A stretch of DNA of 43,922 bases. Source: Methylobacterium frigidaeris. Lineage in GTDB: Bacteria > Pseudomonadota > Alphaproteobacteria > Rhizobiales > Beijerinckiaceae. Positions 17,375 to 25,931 of the stretch are shown here, piece after piece. The first letter of the stretch is position 1. Each line of letters opens with the position of its first letter. Location of the stretch: the NCBI RefSeq assembly GCF_022179185.1, contig NZ_BPQJ01000053.1, forward strand, positions 1-43,922, written 5' to 3'. Below the pieces are notes generated by a model. The model was not told the origin of the DNA. It made no database searches and was given only the letters and a program-made list of their open reading frames with translations. The position numbers were made by a program, and so were the translations under genes.

Positions 17375-18138
17375 GCGTGGACCTCACCCGGCGCGAGGAA
17401 TTCGCGCTGCTCACCCTGAACCGCCCGGAGGCGCTCAACGCGCTCTCCTTCGCGATCCTGCGCGAGATCGGCCAGGCGCTCGACGAGGTCGCGACCTGGC
17501 CGGTGCGCGCGCTCCTCGTCGCGGGCGCGGGCGGCAAGGCGTTCTGCGCCGGCGCCGACATCAAGGAGCTGCGCGACCGTCCCCTCCTCGAGACGAAGCG
17601 CGGCGCCGAGTTCGGCCAGGGCGTGTTCGAGAAGATCACCCGGCTGCCGATGGCGTCGGTCGCGGCGATCGGCGGCTTCGCGTTCGGGGGCGGGCTCGAG
17701 CTCGCCCTCGCCTGCACCTTCCGGCTCGCCACGCCGAACGCCCGGATGGGGCTGCCCGAGATCAAGCTCGGGCTCATCCCCGGCTACGGCGGCACGCAGC
17801 GCCTGCCGCGGATCGTCGGCGAGGCCCGCGCCCTCGAGATGATCATGACCGGCCGGACGGTCGGGGCCGAGGAGGCGGAGCGCATCGGCCTCGTCAACCG
17901 CCTCGTCGAGGGCGACCCCGTGGAGGCGGCGACCGCCTTCGCGCGCGAGTTCTCGGGCTTCGGCCTGCCGGCGCTGGGCTTTGCCCGCGAGGCGGTGTCC
18001 CGGGCCCTCGACAACCCGGTCCACGAGGGCCTGCGGATCGAGGCCGACCTCTCGACCCTGGCCTTCGGCACCGGCGACGCGGCGGAGGGCATGGCGGCCT
18101 TCTCCGAGAAGCGCAAGGCGCGGTTCACCGATGCCTGA
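17371..18138 (+). CDS. Enoyl-CoA hydratase (crotonase)
   Basis: It encodes 255 residues with the start overlapping the ligase stop (ATGA). FAFGGGLELALAC places the first catalytic glutamate at about residue 110, and MGLPEIKLGLIPGYGGTQRL the second at about 130. Both are conserved, as in true hydratases and the cyclohexene-carboxyl-CoA hydratase BadK. The oxyanion-hole segment is KAFCAGADIKEL. It would add water to the ring or chain double bond made by the acyl-CoA dehydrogenase at 18856. The end overlaps the next gene by 8 nt. Confidence 0.9.
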   Translation: MSVDLTRREEFALLTLNRPEALNALSFAILREIGQALDEVATWPVRALLVAGAGGKAFCAGADIKELRDRPLLETKRGAEFGQGVFEKITRLPMASVAAIGGFAFGGGLELALACTFRLATPNARMGLPEIKLGLIPGYGGTQRLPRIVGEARALEMIMTGRTVGAEEAERIGLVNRLVEGDPVEAATAFAREFSGFGLPALGFAREAVSRALDNPVHEGLRIEADLSTLAFGTGDAAEGMAAFSEKRKARFTDA

Positions 18139-18847
18139 CGCGCGGAACGGACAGATCGTCGTCACAGGCGCGAGCCGCGGCATCGGCGCGGCGATCGCCC
18201 TCGAACTCGAGCGCCGCGGCCTGGCGGTCGTCGCCCTGTCGCGCTCCGGCGCGGCACCCGCCGGGCACGGCATCGCCTGCGACGTCGCGGACGAGGCGTC
18301 GGTGCGCGAGGCGGTGGCGCAGGCGGCGCGGCGGGGGCCGATCACCGGCCTCGTCAACAATGCCGGCCTCCACGAGGCGCATCCGGCCGCGAGCCTCGCG
18401 ACCGAGGCCTTCGAGCGCACGATGCGCCTCAACGCCACGGCGGTGTTCGTCGCCGCCCGCGAGGTCTATCCCCACCTCAAGGCCGCGGGCGACGGGCTGG
18501 TCGTCAACATCGGGTCGTTCTTCGACAAGATGGCGGTGCCCGACAACGTCGCCTACTGCGCCTCGAAGGCCGCGGTCGGCGCGATCACCCGCTGCCTCGC
18601 CGCCGAGTGGGCCCGCGACGGCATCCGGGTGCTCGACGTCGCCCCCGGCTACATCGAAACCGACCTCAACCGCGACTATCTTGCGAAGGACAAGGTCAGG
18701 GCGTGGCTGGAGCGGCGCGTGCCCGTCGGCCGCCCCGGCCGGCCCGAGGAGGTCGCCCGCCTCGTCGGTGTCCTGTTCTCCGAGCGCATCGGCTTCCTCA
18801 CCGGCGAGACGATCTACCTCGACGGCGGCCAGGCCATCCACCACTGA
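18131..18847 (+). CDS. Short-chain dehydrogenase/reductase
   Basis: It encodes 238 residues, starting 8 nt inside the preceding gene. TGASRGIGAAIALELERRG is the cofactor loop, LVNNAGLHE the structural NNAG, VVNIGSFFDK carries the serine, and AYCASKAA carries Tyr-x3-Lys. GETIYLDGGQ ends the fold. In this operon it may oxidise a beta-hydroxyacyl-CoA, the step done by BadH in the cyclohexanecarboxylate pathway. The exact substrate is unknown. Confidence 0.88.
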   Translation: MPDARNGQIVVTGASRGIGAAIALELERRGLAVVALSRSGAAPAGHGIACDVADEASVREAVAQAARRGPITGLVNNAGLHEAHPAASLATEAFERTMRLNATAVFVAAREVYPHLKAAGDGLVVNIGSFFDKMAVPDNVAYCASKAAVGAITRCLAAEWARDGIRVLDVAPGYIETDLNRDYLAKDKVRAWLERRVPVGRPGRPEEVARLVGVLFSERIGFLTGETIYLDGGQAIHH

Positions 18848-18855
18848 GAAGCCTC

Positions 18856-20022
18856 ATGAAGATCTTCGACCAGCTCGACCGCAGCCGCGGATGGACCGAG
18901 GACGAGGCGATCGTCCTCGACCAGGTCCGCCGCCTCGCCGACGAGGTCATCGCGCCCCGCGCCGAGCACCACGACCGCGCCGGCACGTTCCCCTGGGACA
19001 ACGTCTCGGCGATCAACGAACTCGGCCTCAACGCCATTTTCGTGCCCGAAGCCTATGGCGGCGCGCCGATGTCGTTCCGGCTCTATCTCGAGGTGGTGAA
19101 GCTGATCTCGGAGGCCTGCGCCTCCACCGGCATCATCTACGCCACGAACTTCCACGGCATGAAGCCGCTGATCGAGTTCGGCACCGAGGAGCAGAAGGCC
19201 CGACTCCTGCCCTGCATCGCGGAAGGCGGCCTCGGCTCGCTCGCGATCACCGAGCCCGGCGCCGGCTCGGACGCCACCGGGATGCGCACCCGCTTCACGC
19301 CGGACAGCGACGACATCGTCGTCGAGGGCGGCAAGACCTTCATCACCTCGGGTGACGTCGCCGACCGCCTGCTGCTCTTCGGCAAGTGGAGCGAGATCCC
19401 CGAGGCCCGCGAGGCGATCTCGGTGCTGATCCTCGAGAAGGACACGCCGGGCTTCGAGACAGTGCGGCTCGAGGAGAAGATGGGGCACTGCGCCTCCTCG
19501 ACCGCGACGATCGCGTTCAACGGCTGCCGGGTGCCGCGCGCCAACCTGATCGGTGCGCCGGGCGAGGGCCTGCGGATCCTGCTCGCCTCGCTCAACCGCT
19601 CGCGCCCGAGCATCGCCGCCCACGCGCTGGGCATCGCCCGGGCGGCGTTCAAGGACACGGTGCGCTACGGCAACGAGCGCAAGCAGTCCGGCAAGCGCGT
19701 CCTCGACTTCCAGGGCAACCAGTTCCTGCTCGCCGATCTCGCCAGCGACCTCGCGATGACGGAATCCTGGCTTGACTACGTCGCCGGGCTGGTCGACGGC
19801 GGGGCGAGCGATTTCGGCGTCGAGGCGTCGATCGCCAAGATGAAGGCGTCGGACCTCGCCATGCGGATGACCACCGAGGCGGTGCAGCTGCACGGCGGCT
19901 ACGGCTACTGCCGCGACTACCGCGTCGAGCGCCTGATGCGCGACGCCAAGATCACCCAGATCTGGGAAGGCACCAACCAGGTCCACCGCCAACTGATCGG
20001 CCGGAGCTTCGTGACGCGATGA
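18856..20022 (+). CDS. Acyl-CoA dehydrogenase
   Basis: It encodes 388 residues, 8 nt after the SDR. SLAITEPGAGSDATGMRTRF is the FAD-binding signature, ITSGDVADRLLLFGKW follows, and QLHGGYGYCRDYRVERLMRD with IWEGTNQ near the C-terminus completes the fold. The glutamate of IWEGTNQ (about 371) is the usual catalytic base position of medium-chain-type enzymes. It transfers electrons to ETF (etfBA at 24068). By position it resembles AliB, which desaturates cyclohexanecarboxyl-CoA. Its paralogue at 33034-34200 has the same length. The stop overlaps the next start (ATGA). Confidence 0.92.
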   Translation: MKIFDQLDRSRGWTEDEAIVLDQVRRLADEVIAPRAEHHDRAGTFPWDNVSAINELGLNAIFVPEAYGGAPMSFRLYLEVVKLISEACASTGIIYATNFHGMKPLIEFGTEEQKARLLPCIAEGGLGSLAITEPGAGSDATGMRTRFTPDSDDIVVEGGKTFITSGDVADRLLLFGKWSEIPEAREAISVLILEKDTPGFETVRLEEKMGHCASSTATIAFNGCRVPRANLIGAPGEGLRILLASLNRSRPSIAAHALGIARAAFKDTVRYGNERKQSGKRVLDFQGNQFLLADLASDLAMTESWLDYVAGLVDGGASDFGVEASIAKMKASDLAMRMTTEAVQLHGGYGYCRDYRVERLMRDAKITQIWEGTNQVHRQLIGRSFVTR

Positions 20023-20897
20023 GCAGCATCAGAACGGTCGCGGTCTGCGGCGCCGGGGGCACGATGGGCGCGGGCATCGCCATCGTCGCCGCCCGGGCCG
20101 GCTTCCGCACCATCTCCTACGACGTCGCCGAGGCGCCGCTGGCGCGGGCAGCCAAGCAGACGGCCGGCTTCTTCGGCAAGTCGGTCGAGCGCGGCAAGAT
20201 GACGGCCGAGATGCGCGACCGCGTGCTCGGCTCGATGAGCCACACCACCGATCTCGCCGCGCTCGGCGAGGCCGACCTCGTGATCGAGGCGGTGTTCGAG
20301 GACCTGTCGGTCAAGCGCGGGCTGATGGAGCGGCTCGACGCGGCCTGCCGCGAGGACGCGATCTTCGCCTCGAACACCTCGACCCTGTCGATCACCGAGA
20401 TCGCCTCCGGCTCGAAGCGGCCGGAGCGGGTGGTGGGCATGCATTTCTGCCTGCCGGCGCAGCTCATGAAGCTGATCGAGATGTCGCCGGGCCTCCTGAC
20501 CTCGGACGAGACCTTGCGGGCGGCCTGGGCCTGGACCGAGGCCTGCGGCCAGGTGCCGGTGCGCACGCAGGACAAGCCCGGCTTCATCCTCAACGCCCTC
20601 CTGGTGCCCTTCAACAACGACGCCATCCGGGCGGTCGAGGCCGGCGTCGCCAGCCCGGCCGACATCGACGCGGCGATCAAGGCCGGCCTCGGCTACAAGA
20701 TGGGGCCGCTCGAGCTCATCGACCTGATCGGCCTCGACACCCAGGTGCGGCTCTGCGAGGCCTTCTACCCGGTGACGCTCGACCCGCGGGCCGCCGCCCC
20801 GCCGCTTCTGCGCCGCATGACCGCCGCCGGCCTGCTCGGCCGCAAGTCCGGCCGCGGCTTCTTCACCTACGACGGCAACGCGATGTTCGGGGGCTAG
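20019..20897 (+). CDS. 3-Hydroxyacyl-CoA dehydrogenase
   Basis: It encodes 292 residues and overlaps the previous gene by 4 nt. VAVCGAGGTMGAGIA is the NAD-binding motif (residues 7-21), EAVFEDLSVKRGLM and FASNTSTLSITEIA are family blocks, and VGMHFCLPAQLMKLIEM holds the catalytic histidine. The C-terminal domain includes GFILNALLVPFNNDAIR and GLGYKMGPLELIDLIGLDT. It oxidises a 3-hydroxyacyl-CoA to 3-ketoacyl-CoA with NAD+, either on the ring substrate or on the ring-opened chain. The next gene encodes what looks like a separate second C-terminal domain. Confidence 0.92.
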   Translation: MSSIRTVAVCGAGGTMGAGIAIVAARAGFRTISYDVAEAPLARAAKQTAGFFGKSVERGKMTAEMRDRVLGSMSHTTDLAALGEADLVIEAVFEDLSVKRGLMERLDAACREDAIFASNTSTLSITEIASGSKRPERVVGMHFCLPAQLMKLIEMSPGLLTSDETLRAAWAWTEACGQVPVRTQDKPGFILNALLVPFNNDAIRAVEAGVASPADIDAAIKAGLGYKMGPLELIDLIGLDTQVRLCEAFYPVTLDPRAAAPPLLRRMTAAGLLGRKSGRGFFTYDGNAMFGG

Positions 20898-20899
20898 GG

Positions 20900-21526
20900 A
20901 TGCGCTACGCGATTCTGAAGGCCGGCGAGAGCCGCTCGTTCCCCGACGGCGACCCCTTCCTGGCGGGCGCCGCGGGCGAGGGCGACGTCGTGGTGTATTG
21001 CGGCGTGCCGTACGAGGCCGATCCCGGGAAGACCGCGATCCTGGTCGAGCTCGGCGACGAGAGCCTGGGCACCCATACCGGCGAGGCGATGGGGGGCGAG
21101 GGCTCGAACGTCGTCGGCTTCGCCCGCTACCGCAACGGGCGCGACGCTCCCTCGAACCTCGTCGAGCTGGTGCGCCAGGACGCGACCAGCGAAGCGGCCC
21201 TCGCCGCGGCGCGGGCGGTGTTCGAGGCCGCGGGCCTCGCCGTCGTCGTCTGCACCGACCAGGCCGGGCGCATCATCGACCGGCTCGTGCGCCCGAAATA
21301 CAATGCCGCCCTGCGCTTCCTCGACGAGGGGCTCGCGACGCAGAAGGATATGGACCTGACCTGTCGCCTCGGCCTCGGCTACCCTGACGGTCCGATCGAG
21401 CGGGTGGTGCGCGGCGGCCTCGACCTGCATCATGACGTAACCAGGGCGCTGTTCGAGACCTATGGCGGACCCGGCTACGCCCCGGCCCGCCGGGCGGTCG
21501 TCGCCGCACGGCGCCGGACGCCGTGA
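20900..21526 (+). CDS. Free-standing second C-terminal domain of a PaaH-type 3-hydroxyacyl-CoA dehydrogenase
   Basis: It encodes 208 residues, starting 2 nt after the dehydrogenase stop in a different frame. The C-terminal part GRIIDRLVRPKYNAALRFLD and LGLGYPDGPIERVV follows the 3HCDH C-terminal helical domain. The N-terminal part (GDVVVYCGVPYEADPGKTAI) has no Rossmann motif. Two-domain-tail enzymes such as PaaH (about 475-510 residues) carry a comparable extra domain in one chain. Here 292 plus 208 residues add up to that size, so the protein looks split in two genes. It may assemble with its neighbour. No independent catalytic motif is seen. Confidence 0.72.
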   Translation: MRYAILKAGESRSFPDGDPFLAGAAGEGDVVVYCGVPYEADPGKTAILVELGDESLGTHTGEAMGGEGSNVVGFARYRNGRDAPSNLVELVRQDATSEAALAAARAVFEAAGLAVVVCTDQAGRIIDRLVRPKYNAALRFLDEGLATQKDMDLTCRLGLGYPDGPIERVVRGGLDLHHDVTRALFETYGGPGYAPARRAVVAARRRTP

Positions 21527-22296
21527 CGGCGCCGTGCGTGCCTGACGGGGAGCGCGGCCTGCGGGGCCGGGTTGTCCTCGTGACGGGCGCCGCCTCCGGG
21601 ATCGGACGGGCGCAAGTCCTACGCTTCCTCGAGGAGGGCGCCCGGGTCGTCGCGACCGACCGCGACGCAGGCGGTCTTGCCACCCTGCCCGGCGCAGGCG
21701 ACGGGTGCCTGACCGTCGCCGCGGACGTGACGTGGCGCGAGGACGTCGCGCGGCTCGTAGGCACGGCGGTCGAGTCCCATGGCCGCATCGACGTCCTAAG
21801 CAACACCGCCGGGATCCTCGACGGATTCGCCCGCTCCCTCGACACCAGCGAGGAGTTGTGGGAGCGGGTCTTCGCGGTGAACGTCACGGCTGTGTTCCGA
21901 CTCACCAATGCGGTGCTGCCCGGGATGCTGGCACAGGGGCGCGGCACGGTCGTCAACGTGGCCTCGGTGGCGAGCTTCGTCGCCGGCGGCGGCGGAGCGG
22001 CCTACACGGCGAGCAAGCATGCGCTCCTCGGCTACACGCGCCAGCTCGCCTCCGATTACGGCCGCCGCGGCATTAAGGTGAACGCCGTCTGCCCGGGCCT
22101 GGTCGAGACCGGGATGACCCGGGAGCGGCTGGCGGAGCCCGAGTCGCGGTTCATGAAGGCTGCGACCGCCGTGCCGTCCGGCCGCTATGGCCAGCCGGAC
22201 GAGATCGCTGCCGTCGCGGTCTTCCTCGCCAAGCCAGACTCCGACTTCATGCAGGGCGCCGCCGTGATGGTCGACGGCGGCCTGACGATCCGCTGA
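21523..22296 (+). CDS. Short-chain dehydrogenase/reductase, last gene of the operon
   Basis: It encodes 257 residues from a GTG at 21523 overlapping the previous stop (GTGA). VLVTGAASGIGRAQVLRFLE is the cofactor loop. SNTAGILDG replaces the more usual NNAG. VVNVASVASF has the serine and AYTASKHA has Tyr-x3-Lys. VNAVCPGLVETGM is the conserved PG block. It is the third type of NAD-linked oxidation enzyme in the same operon. Whether it works on the ring alcohol or on another intermediate cannot be told. A strong hairpin follows immediately. Confidence 0.88.
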   Translation: MTAPCVPDGERGLRGRVVLVTGAASGIGRAQVLRFLEEGARVVATDRDAGGLATLPGAGDGCLTVAADVTWREDVARLVGTAVESHGRIDVLSNTAGILDGFARSLDTSEELWERVFAVNVTAVFRLTNAVLPGMLAQGRGTVVNVASVASFVAGGGGAAYTASKHALLGYTRQLASDYGRRGIKVNAVCPGLVETGMTRERLAEPESRFMKAATAVPSGRYGQPDEIAAVAVFLAKPDSDFMQGAAVMVDGGLTIR

Positions 22297-22297
22297 C

Positions 22298-22330
22298 GCG
22301 GCGGCCGGACGACGAGCGTCCGGCCGCCGC
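22298..22330. terminator. Bidirectional terminator hairpin at operon end
   Basis: GCGGCGGCCGGACG and CGTCCGGCCGCCGC form a perfect 14-bp stem with loop ACGAG. It fills the 36-bp gap between the convergent SDR (stop 22296) and aminotransferase (stop 22333) genes. Confidence 0.8.
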
Positions 22331-22332
22331 AA

Positions 22333-23520
22333 TCACGCCTGGCGCGACAGCGCGAGGAAGCGCGCCAACCGACCGAGCCCATCGCGCAGCTTGTCCTCGG
22401 AAGCCGCGTGGCACCAGCGGAGCCAGCCCCTCCCCTCGAGCCCGAAAGCGTTACCCGGCGCGAGGCCGAGGCCGACCTCGTCGACGAGGCGGCGGGTGAG
22501 CGTCACGGCGTCTTCGTAGCCGGCGATGCGGAAGAACCCGTACATCCCCCCGCCGGCCTCGGGCAGTTCGACGCCCTCGTGCGCGCCGAGCCCCTCGGCC
22601 AGAATCGCCCGGGTGCGCCGCAGATGCGCGCGCAGCGACGCGATCACCGGCTCGCCGCCGCGGAGCGCCGCGTCGGCGGCGCGCTGGCTCGGCTCCGGGA
22701 CGCAGGCGGTGTTGTACTCGATGAGCTTGACGAAGGTATCGACGATGTCGGGCGGCACCACGATCCAGCCGATGCGAAAGCCCGTCATCAGCCACGCCTT
22801 CGAGAAGCTGTTGACCGAGATGATCCGGTCGCCCGGCCGGTAACGGGTGAGAAACGACGGCGCGCCGGCCACGTCCGGGTCGTAGGGCAGGCGCTGGTAG
22901 ACGTCGTCGGCGAAGATCCAGATGCCGTGCCGGCGGCAATGCGCCAGGACGGCGTCGATCGCTTCCTCGGTGATCGTCCAGCCGGTCGGGTTGTTGGGCG
23001 AGTTCACCACGAGGGCGCGCGTGCCGGGGGTGAGCGCGGCGAGAAGCCGGTCGAGATCCAGCGACCGGCGGCCGTCCCGCACCGCGAGCGGCACCCGGGT
23101 CACCCCCGCTCCCAGGATGCGCGGGATCTCGACGACGTTCGGCCACAGCGGCGTGACGGCGACGACCTTGTCGCCCGGCGAGAGGATCACCTGGGCGGCC
23201 AGCATCAGGCCCGAGATGCCGGCGCTGACCACCGCGACCCGCTCGGACTCGATCGGGCAGCCGTGGATCCGCGTCAGGTACGCCGCGAGGGAGTCGCGCA
23301 GGTAGGGCCGGCCGAGATTGGGCAGGTAGAAGGTCTCGCCGCTCTCGAGCGAGCGGATCGCGGCCTCCCGGATGAAGGCCGGCGTCGTCTCGTCGGATTC
23401 GCCGAACCAGAACGGCAGCAGGCCCTCCCGGCCCATCGCGCCGTTGGCGATCGAGCGGATGAGGGCGGGCGGGATCGCGGCGATCGCGTCGCGCGGGAGA
23501 ACGGGGGAGGGTGACGCCAT
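22333..23520 (-). CDS. PLP-dependent class I/II aminotransferase
   Basis: It encodes 395 residues from ATG 23520. SGISGLMLAAQVILSPGD, VVNSPNNPTGWTI (substrate/PLP asparagine block), IFADDVYQRL (PLP aspartate) and SVNSFSKAWLMTGFRIG (PLP lysine) are in order. GMYGFFRI and the C-terminal LRWCHA complete a fold-type I transaminase. The amino donor and acceptor are not deducible. It is convergent with the catabolic operon and read from the 547-bp region shared with etfBA. A link to the acid pathway is uncertain. Confidence 0.88.
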   Translation of the reverse strand: MASPSPVLPRDAIAAIPPALIRSIANGAMGREGLLPFWFGESDETTPAFIREAAIRSLESGETFYLPNLGRPYLRDSLAAYLTRIHGCPIESERVAVVSAGISGLMLAAQVILSPGDKVVAVTPLWPNVVEIPRILGAGVTRVPLAVRDGRRSLDLDRLLAALTPGTRALVVNSPNNPTGWTITEEAIDAVLAHCRRHGIWIFADDVYQRLPYDPDVAGAPSFLTRYRPGDRIISVNSFSKAWLMTGFRIGWIVVPPDIVDTFVKLIEYNTACVPEPSQRAADAALRGGEPVIASLRAHLRRTRAILAEGLGAHEGVELPEAGGGMYGFFRIAGYEDAVTLTRRLVDEVGLGLAPGNAFGLEGRGWLRWCHAASEDKLRDGLGRLARFLALSRQA

Positions 23521-24067
23521 CGGGCCGTTGATCCTGGATGCTCATCGCAGGGCGCGCGCGCCGGGCGCGTCGCGGCATTCCAGGCTCTATCGCAGCCGCC
23601 GCCGCCGGGACTATCCCCCGCGGGGGGGACCGGCCCCGGCGCCGCTCCGCCCGGATCCTGCCGACGCTCCGACCATCCGCGATGCAGGCCGATCCATTGT
23701 CCGGCATGCGTACATCATCACCGGCGGACTGTCCTCACGGACGACAGCTAGCGGGCGGTTCGCACGTCCTCGCGGCGAGCGTCGTCCTTGCGGCGGCTTG
23801 GCACGACCCGTGAAAGGTGCGTTCGGCGAGGCGACCGGAAACGCGGGTCCCGGCAAGGGCTCCGCCGTCCGGCGCCGGTCGCGCGTGCGGCCGTGACGCG
23901 AGGCGTCGCAGACCGCTGCCCACGTTGCGGATCCCGGCGCCTCGCGGTCCGCGGCCGGGAGACGGTCCCGGGGCGCCGATCGGCGACCCCACCATCGCCC
24001 GGCGACGGCACCGATCTCGGGCAGGCGCAATCAGGAGACGTTCGACGATGATCGAGGGACAGGCATC
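23521..24067. other. 547-bp divergent region between the aminotransferase and etfB
   Basis: No convincing gene is seen; the open frames here are typical of very GC-rich noncoding DNA. TGGCACGACCCGTGAA at 23799-23814 has a sigma54-like -24 element but GTGA at -12, so it is only a weak candidate for etfBA. CCATTGTCCGG (23694) and ACTGTCCTCACGGACGAC (23729) contain small dyads of unknown use. Confidence 0.45.
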
Positions 24068-24817
24068 ATGAAGGTTCTGGTACCCGTGAAGCGGGTGGTC
24101 GACTACAACGTGAAGATCCGGGTCAAGCCGGACGGCTCCGGCGTCGAGCTCGCCAACGTCAAGATGTCGATGAATCCCTTCGACGAGATCGCCGTCGAGG
24201 AGGCGATCCGCCTCAAGGAGAAGGGCAAGGCGACCGAGATCGTCGCGGTCTCGATCGGACCGCAGGCCGCCCAGGAGACGATCCGCACCGCCCTCGCCAT
24301 GGGCGCCGACCGCGGCATCCTGGTCAAGACCGACGCCGCCGTCGAGCCGCTCGCCGTCGCCAAGCTCCTCAAGGCGCTGGTGGAGAAGGAGAGCCCGGAC
24401 CTCGTCATCCTCGGCAAGCAGGCGATCGACGACGATTCCAACCAGACCGGCCAGATGCTCGCCGCCCTGCTCGGCTGGCCCCAGGGCACGTTCGCGTTCA
24501 AGCTCGAGGTGGCCGAGGGCCGCCTCGACGTCACCCGCGAGATCGACGGCGGGCTGCAGACCCTGACCCTGCAGCTGCCGGCGATCGTCACCACCGACCT
24601 GCGCCTCAACGAGCCGCGTTACGCGTCGCTCCCCAACATCATGAAGGCGAAGAAGAAGCCCCTCGACACGGTCGAGCCGGAGGCGCTCGGCGTCGACGTG
24701 AGCCCGCGACTGAAGGTGCTCAAGACCGTCGAGCCGGGCGGCCGCAAGGCCGGCGTCAAGGTCGCCAGCGCCGCCGAGCTCGTCACCAAGCTGAAGGTCG
24801 AGGCCGGCGTCCTCTGA
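24068..24817 (+). CDS. etfB: Electron transfer flavoprotein beta subunit
   Basis: It encodes 249 residues. MKVLVPVKRVVDYNVKIRVK opens the family, with MSMNPFDEIAVEEAIRLKEK, the AMP-binding ILGKQAIDDDSNQTGQ and the C-terminal PRYASLPNIMKAKKKP recognition loop. ETF carries electrons from acyl-CoA dehydrogenases to ETF:ubiquinone oxidoreductase at the membrane. Three such dehydrogenases are encoded within 20 kb, making this the likely dedicated acceptor. etfA follows after 41 bp. Confidence 0.97.
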   Translation: MKVLVPVKRVVDYNVKIRVKPDGSGVELANVKMSMNPFDEIAVEEAIRLKEKGKATEIVAVSIGPQAAQETIRTALAMGADRGILVKTDAAVEPLAVAKLLKALVEKESPDLVILGKQAIDDDSNQTGQMLAALLGWPQGTFAFKLEVAEGRLDVTREIDGGLQTLTLQLPAIVTTDLRLNEPRYASLPNIMKAKKKPLDTVEPEALGVDVSPRLKVLKTVEPGGRKAGVKVASAAELVTKLKVEAGVL

Positions 24818-24858
24818 CGGACGCCCGCGCTTCCCGCGAACGAAAAGGACGACACGCC

Positions 24859-25809
24859 ATGACCACTCTCCTGCTGGTCGAGCATGCCGGCGGCGCCGTG
24901 AAGGACGCCAGCACCAAGGCCCTCACGGCGGCCAAGCAGCTCGGCGCCCCGGTCCACGCCCTCGTGGTCGGCGCCGACGCGCAAGGCGCGGCGGATGCCG
25001 CCGCCAAGCTCGACGGGGTCGACAAGGTGCTGGTGGCGGCGGACGCCGCCTACGACCACCTGCTGGCCGAGCCGACCGCCGCCCTGGTGGCGGGGCTCGC
25101 CGCCGCCTACGACACCGTGATCGCCGCCGCCTCGACCGAGGGCAAGAACGTGCTGCCGCGCGTCGCCGCCCTCCTCGACGTGGCCCAGGTCTCGGACATC
25201 ATCAAGGTGGTCGGGCCCGACACCTTCGAGCGGCCGATCTACGCCGGCAACGCGATCCAGACCGTGCAGGCGACCGACGCCAAGCGGGTGATCACGGTGC
25301 GCACCGCCGCCTTCCAGGCAACCCCGGAGGGCGGGTCCGCCGCTCCCGTCGAGGCGGCGCCGGCCGGCGCGGCTGGCGAGGCGAAGTCGTCGTTCAAGGG
25401 CGAGGAGATCGCGAAGTCCGACCGTCCGGAGCTGGCGGGTGCCCGCATCATCGTGTCGGGCGGGCGCTCGCTCGGGTCGGCCGACAAGTTCAAGGAGTTG
25501 ATCGAGCCGCTGGCCGACTCGCTCGGTGCCGCGGTCGGCGCCTCGCGCGCGGCGGTGGATGCGGGCTACGCCCCGAACGACTGGCAGGTCGGCCAGACCG
25601 GCAAGGTGGTGGCGCCGGACCTCTACGTCGCGGTCGGCATCTCGGGGGCGATCCAGCACCTGGCCGGGATGAAGGACTCGAAGGTGATCGTCGCCATCAA
25701 CAAGGACGAGGAGGCGCCGATCTTCCAGGTCGCCGATTACGGCCTCGTCGGCGACCTGTTCCAGGTCGTGCCGGACCTGCACGAGCAGATCCGGAAGTCG
25801 GAGGCGTAG
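24859..25809 (+). CDS. etfA: Electron transfer flavoprotein alpha subunit
   Basis: It encodes 316 residues, with AAAGGACGACACGCC before the ATG. MTTLLLVEHAGGAVKDASTK opens domain I. The FAD-binding domain has RIIVSGGRSLGSADKFKELI, AAVDAGYAPNDWQVGQTGK and the signature DLYVAVGISGAIQHLAGMKD. IVAINKDEEAPIFQVADYGL closes the FAD site. It forms the FAD-containing heterodimer with EtfB. A terminator hairpin follows about 37 bp after the stop. Confidence 0.97.
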   Translation: MTTLLLVEHAGGAVKDASTKALTAAKQLGAPVHALVVGADAQGAADAAAKLDGVDKVLVAADAAYDHLLAEPTAALVAGLAAAYDTVIAAASTEGKNVLPRVAALLDVAQVSDIIKVVGPDTFERPIYAGNAIQTVQATDAKRVITVRTAAFQATPEGGSAAPVEAAPAGAAGEAKSSFKGEEIAKSDRPELAGARIIVSGGRSLGSADKFKELIEPLADSLGAAVGASRAAVDAGYAPNDWQVGQTGKVVAPDLYVAVGISGAIQHLAGMKDSKVIVAINKDEEAPIFQVADYGLVGDLFQVVPDLHEQIRKSEA

Positions 25810-25845
25810 GGACCGGGTCTTCCAAGCCCGGATCTTCCAAGCAAC

Positions 25846-25877
25846 GAGGCTCGCCCGGGCGGAGCCGGGCGAGCCTC
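25846..25877. terminator. Terminator hairpin after etfBA
   Basis: GAGGCTCGCCCGG and CCGGGCGAGCCTC form a 13-bp perfect stem around GCGGAG, between convergent etfA and the alpha-hydroxyacid oxidase gene (stop 25932). It can serve both directions. Confidence 0.75.
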
Positions 25878-25931
25878 ACGATCGGCGAGACGCGGGGCCC
25901 GCGATCGGGCCCCTCCCTCAGCGGCCGGCTC

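Noticed and set aside
23521..24067. Small open frames between the aminotransferase and etfB
   Set aside because: Several overlapping frames exist on both strands but all are Arg/Pro/Gly-rich, without ribosome binding sites or family motifs.
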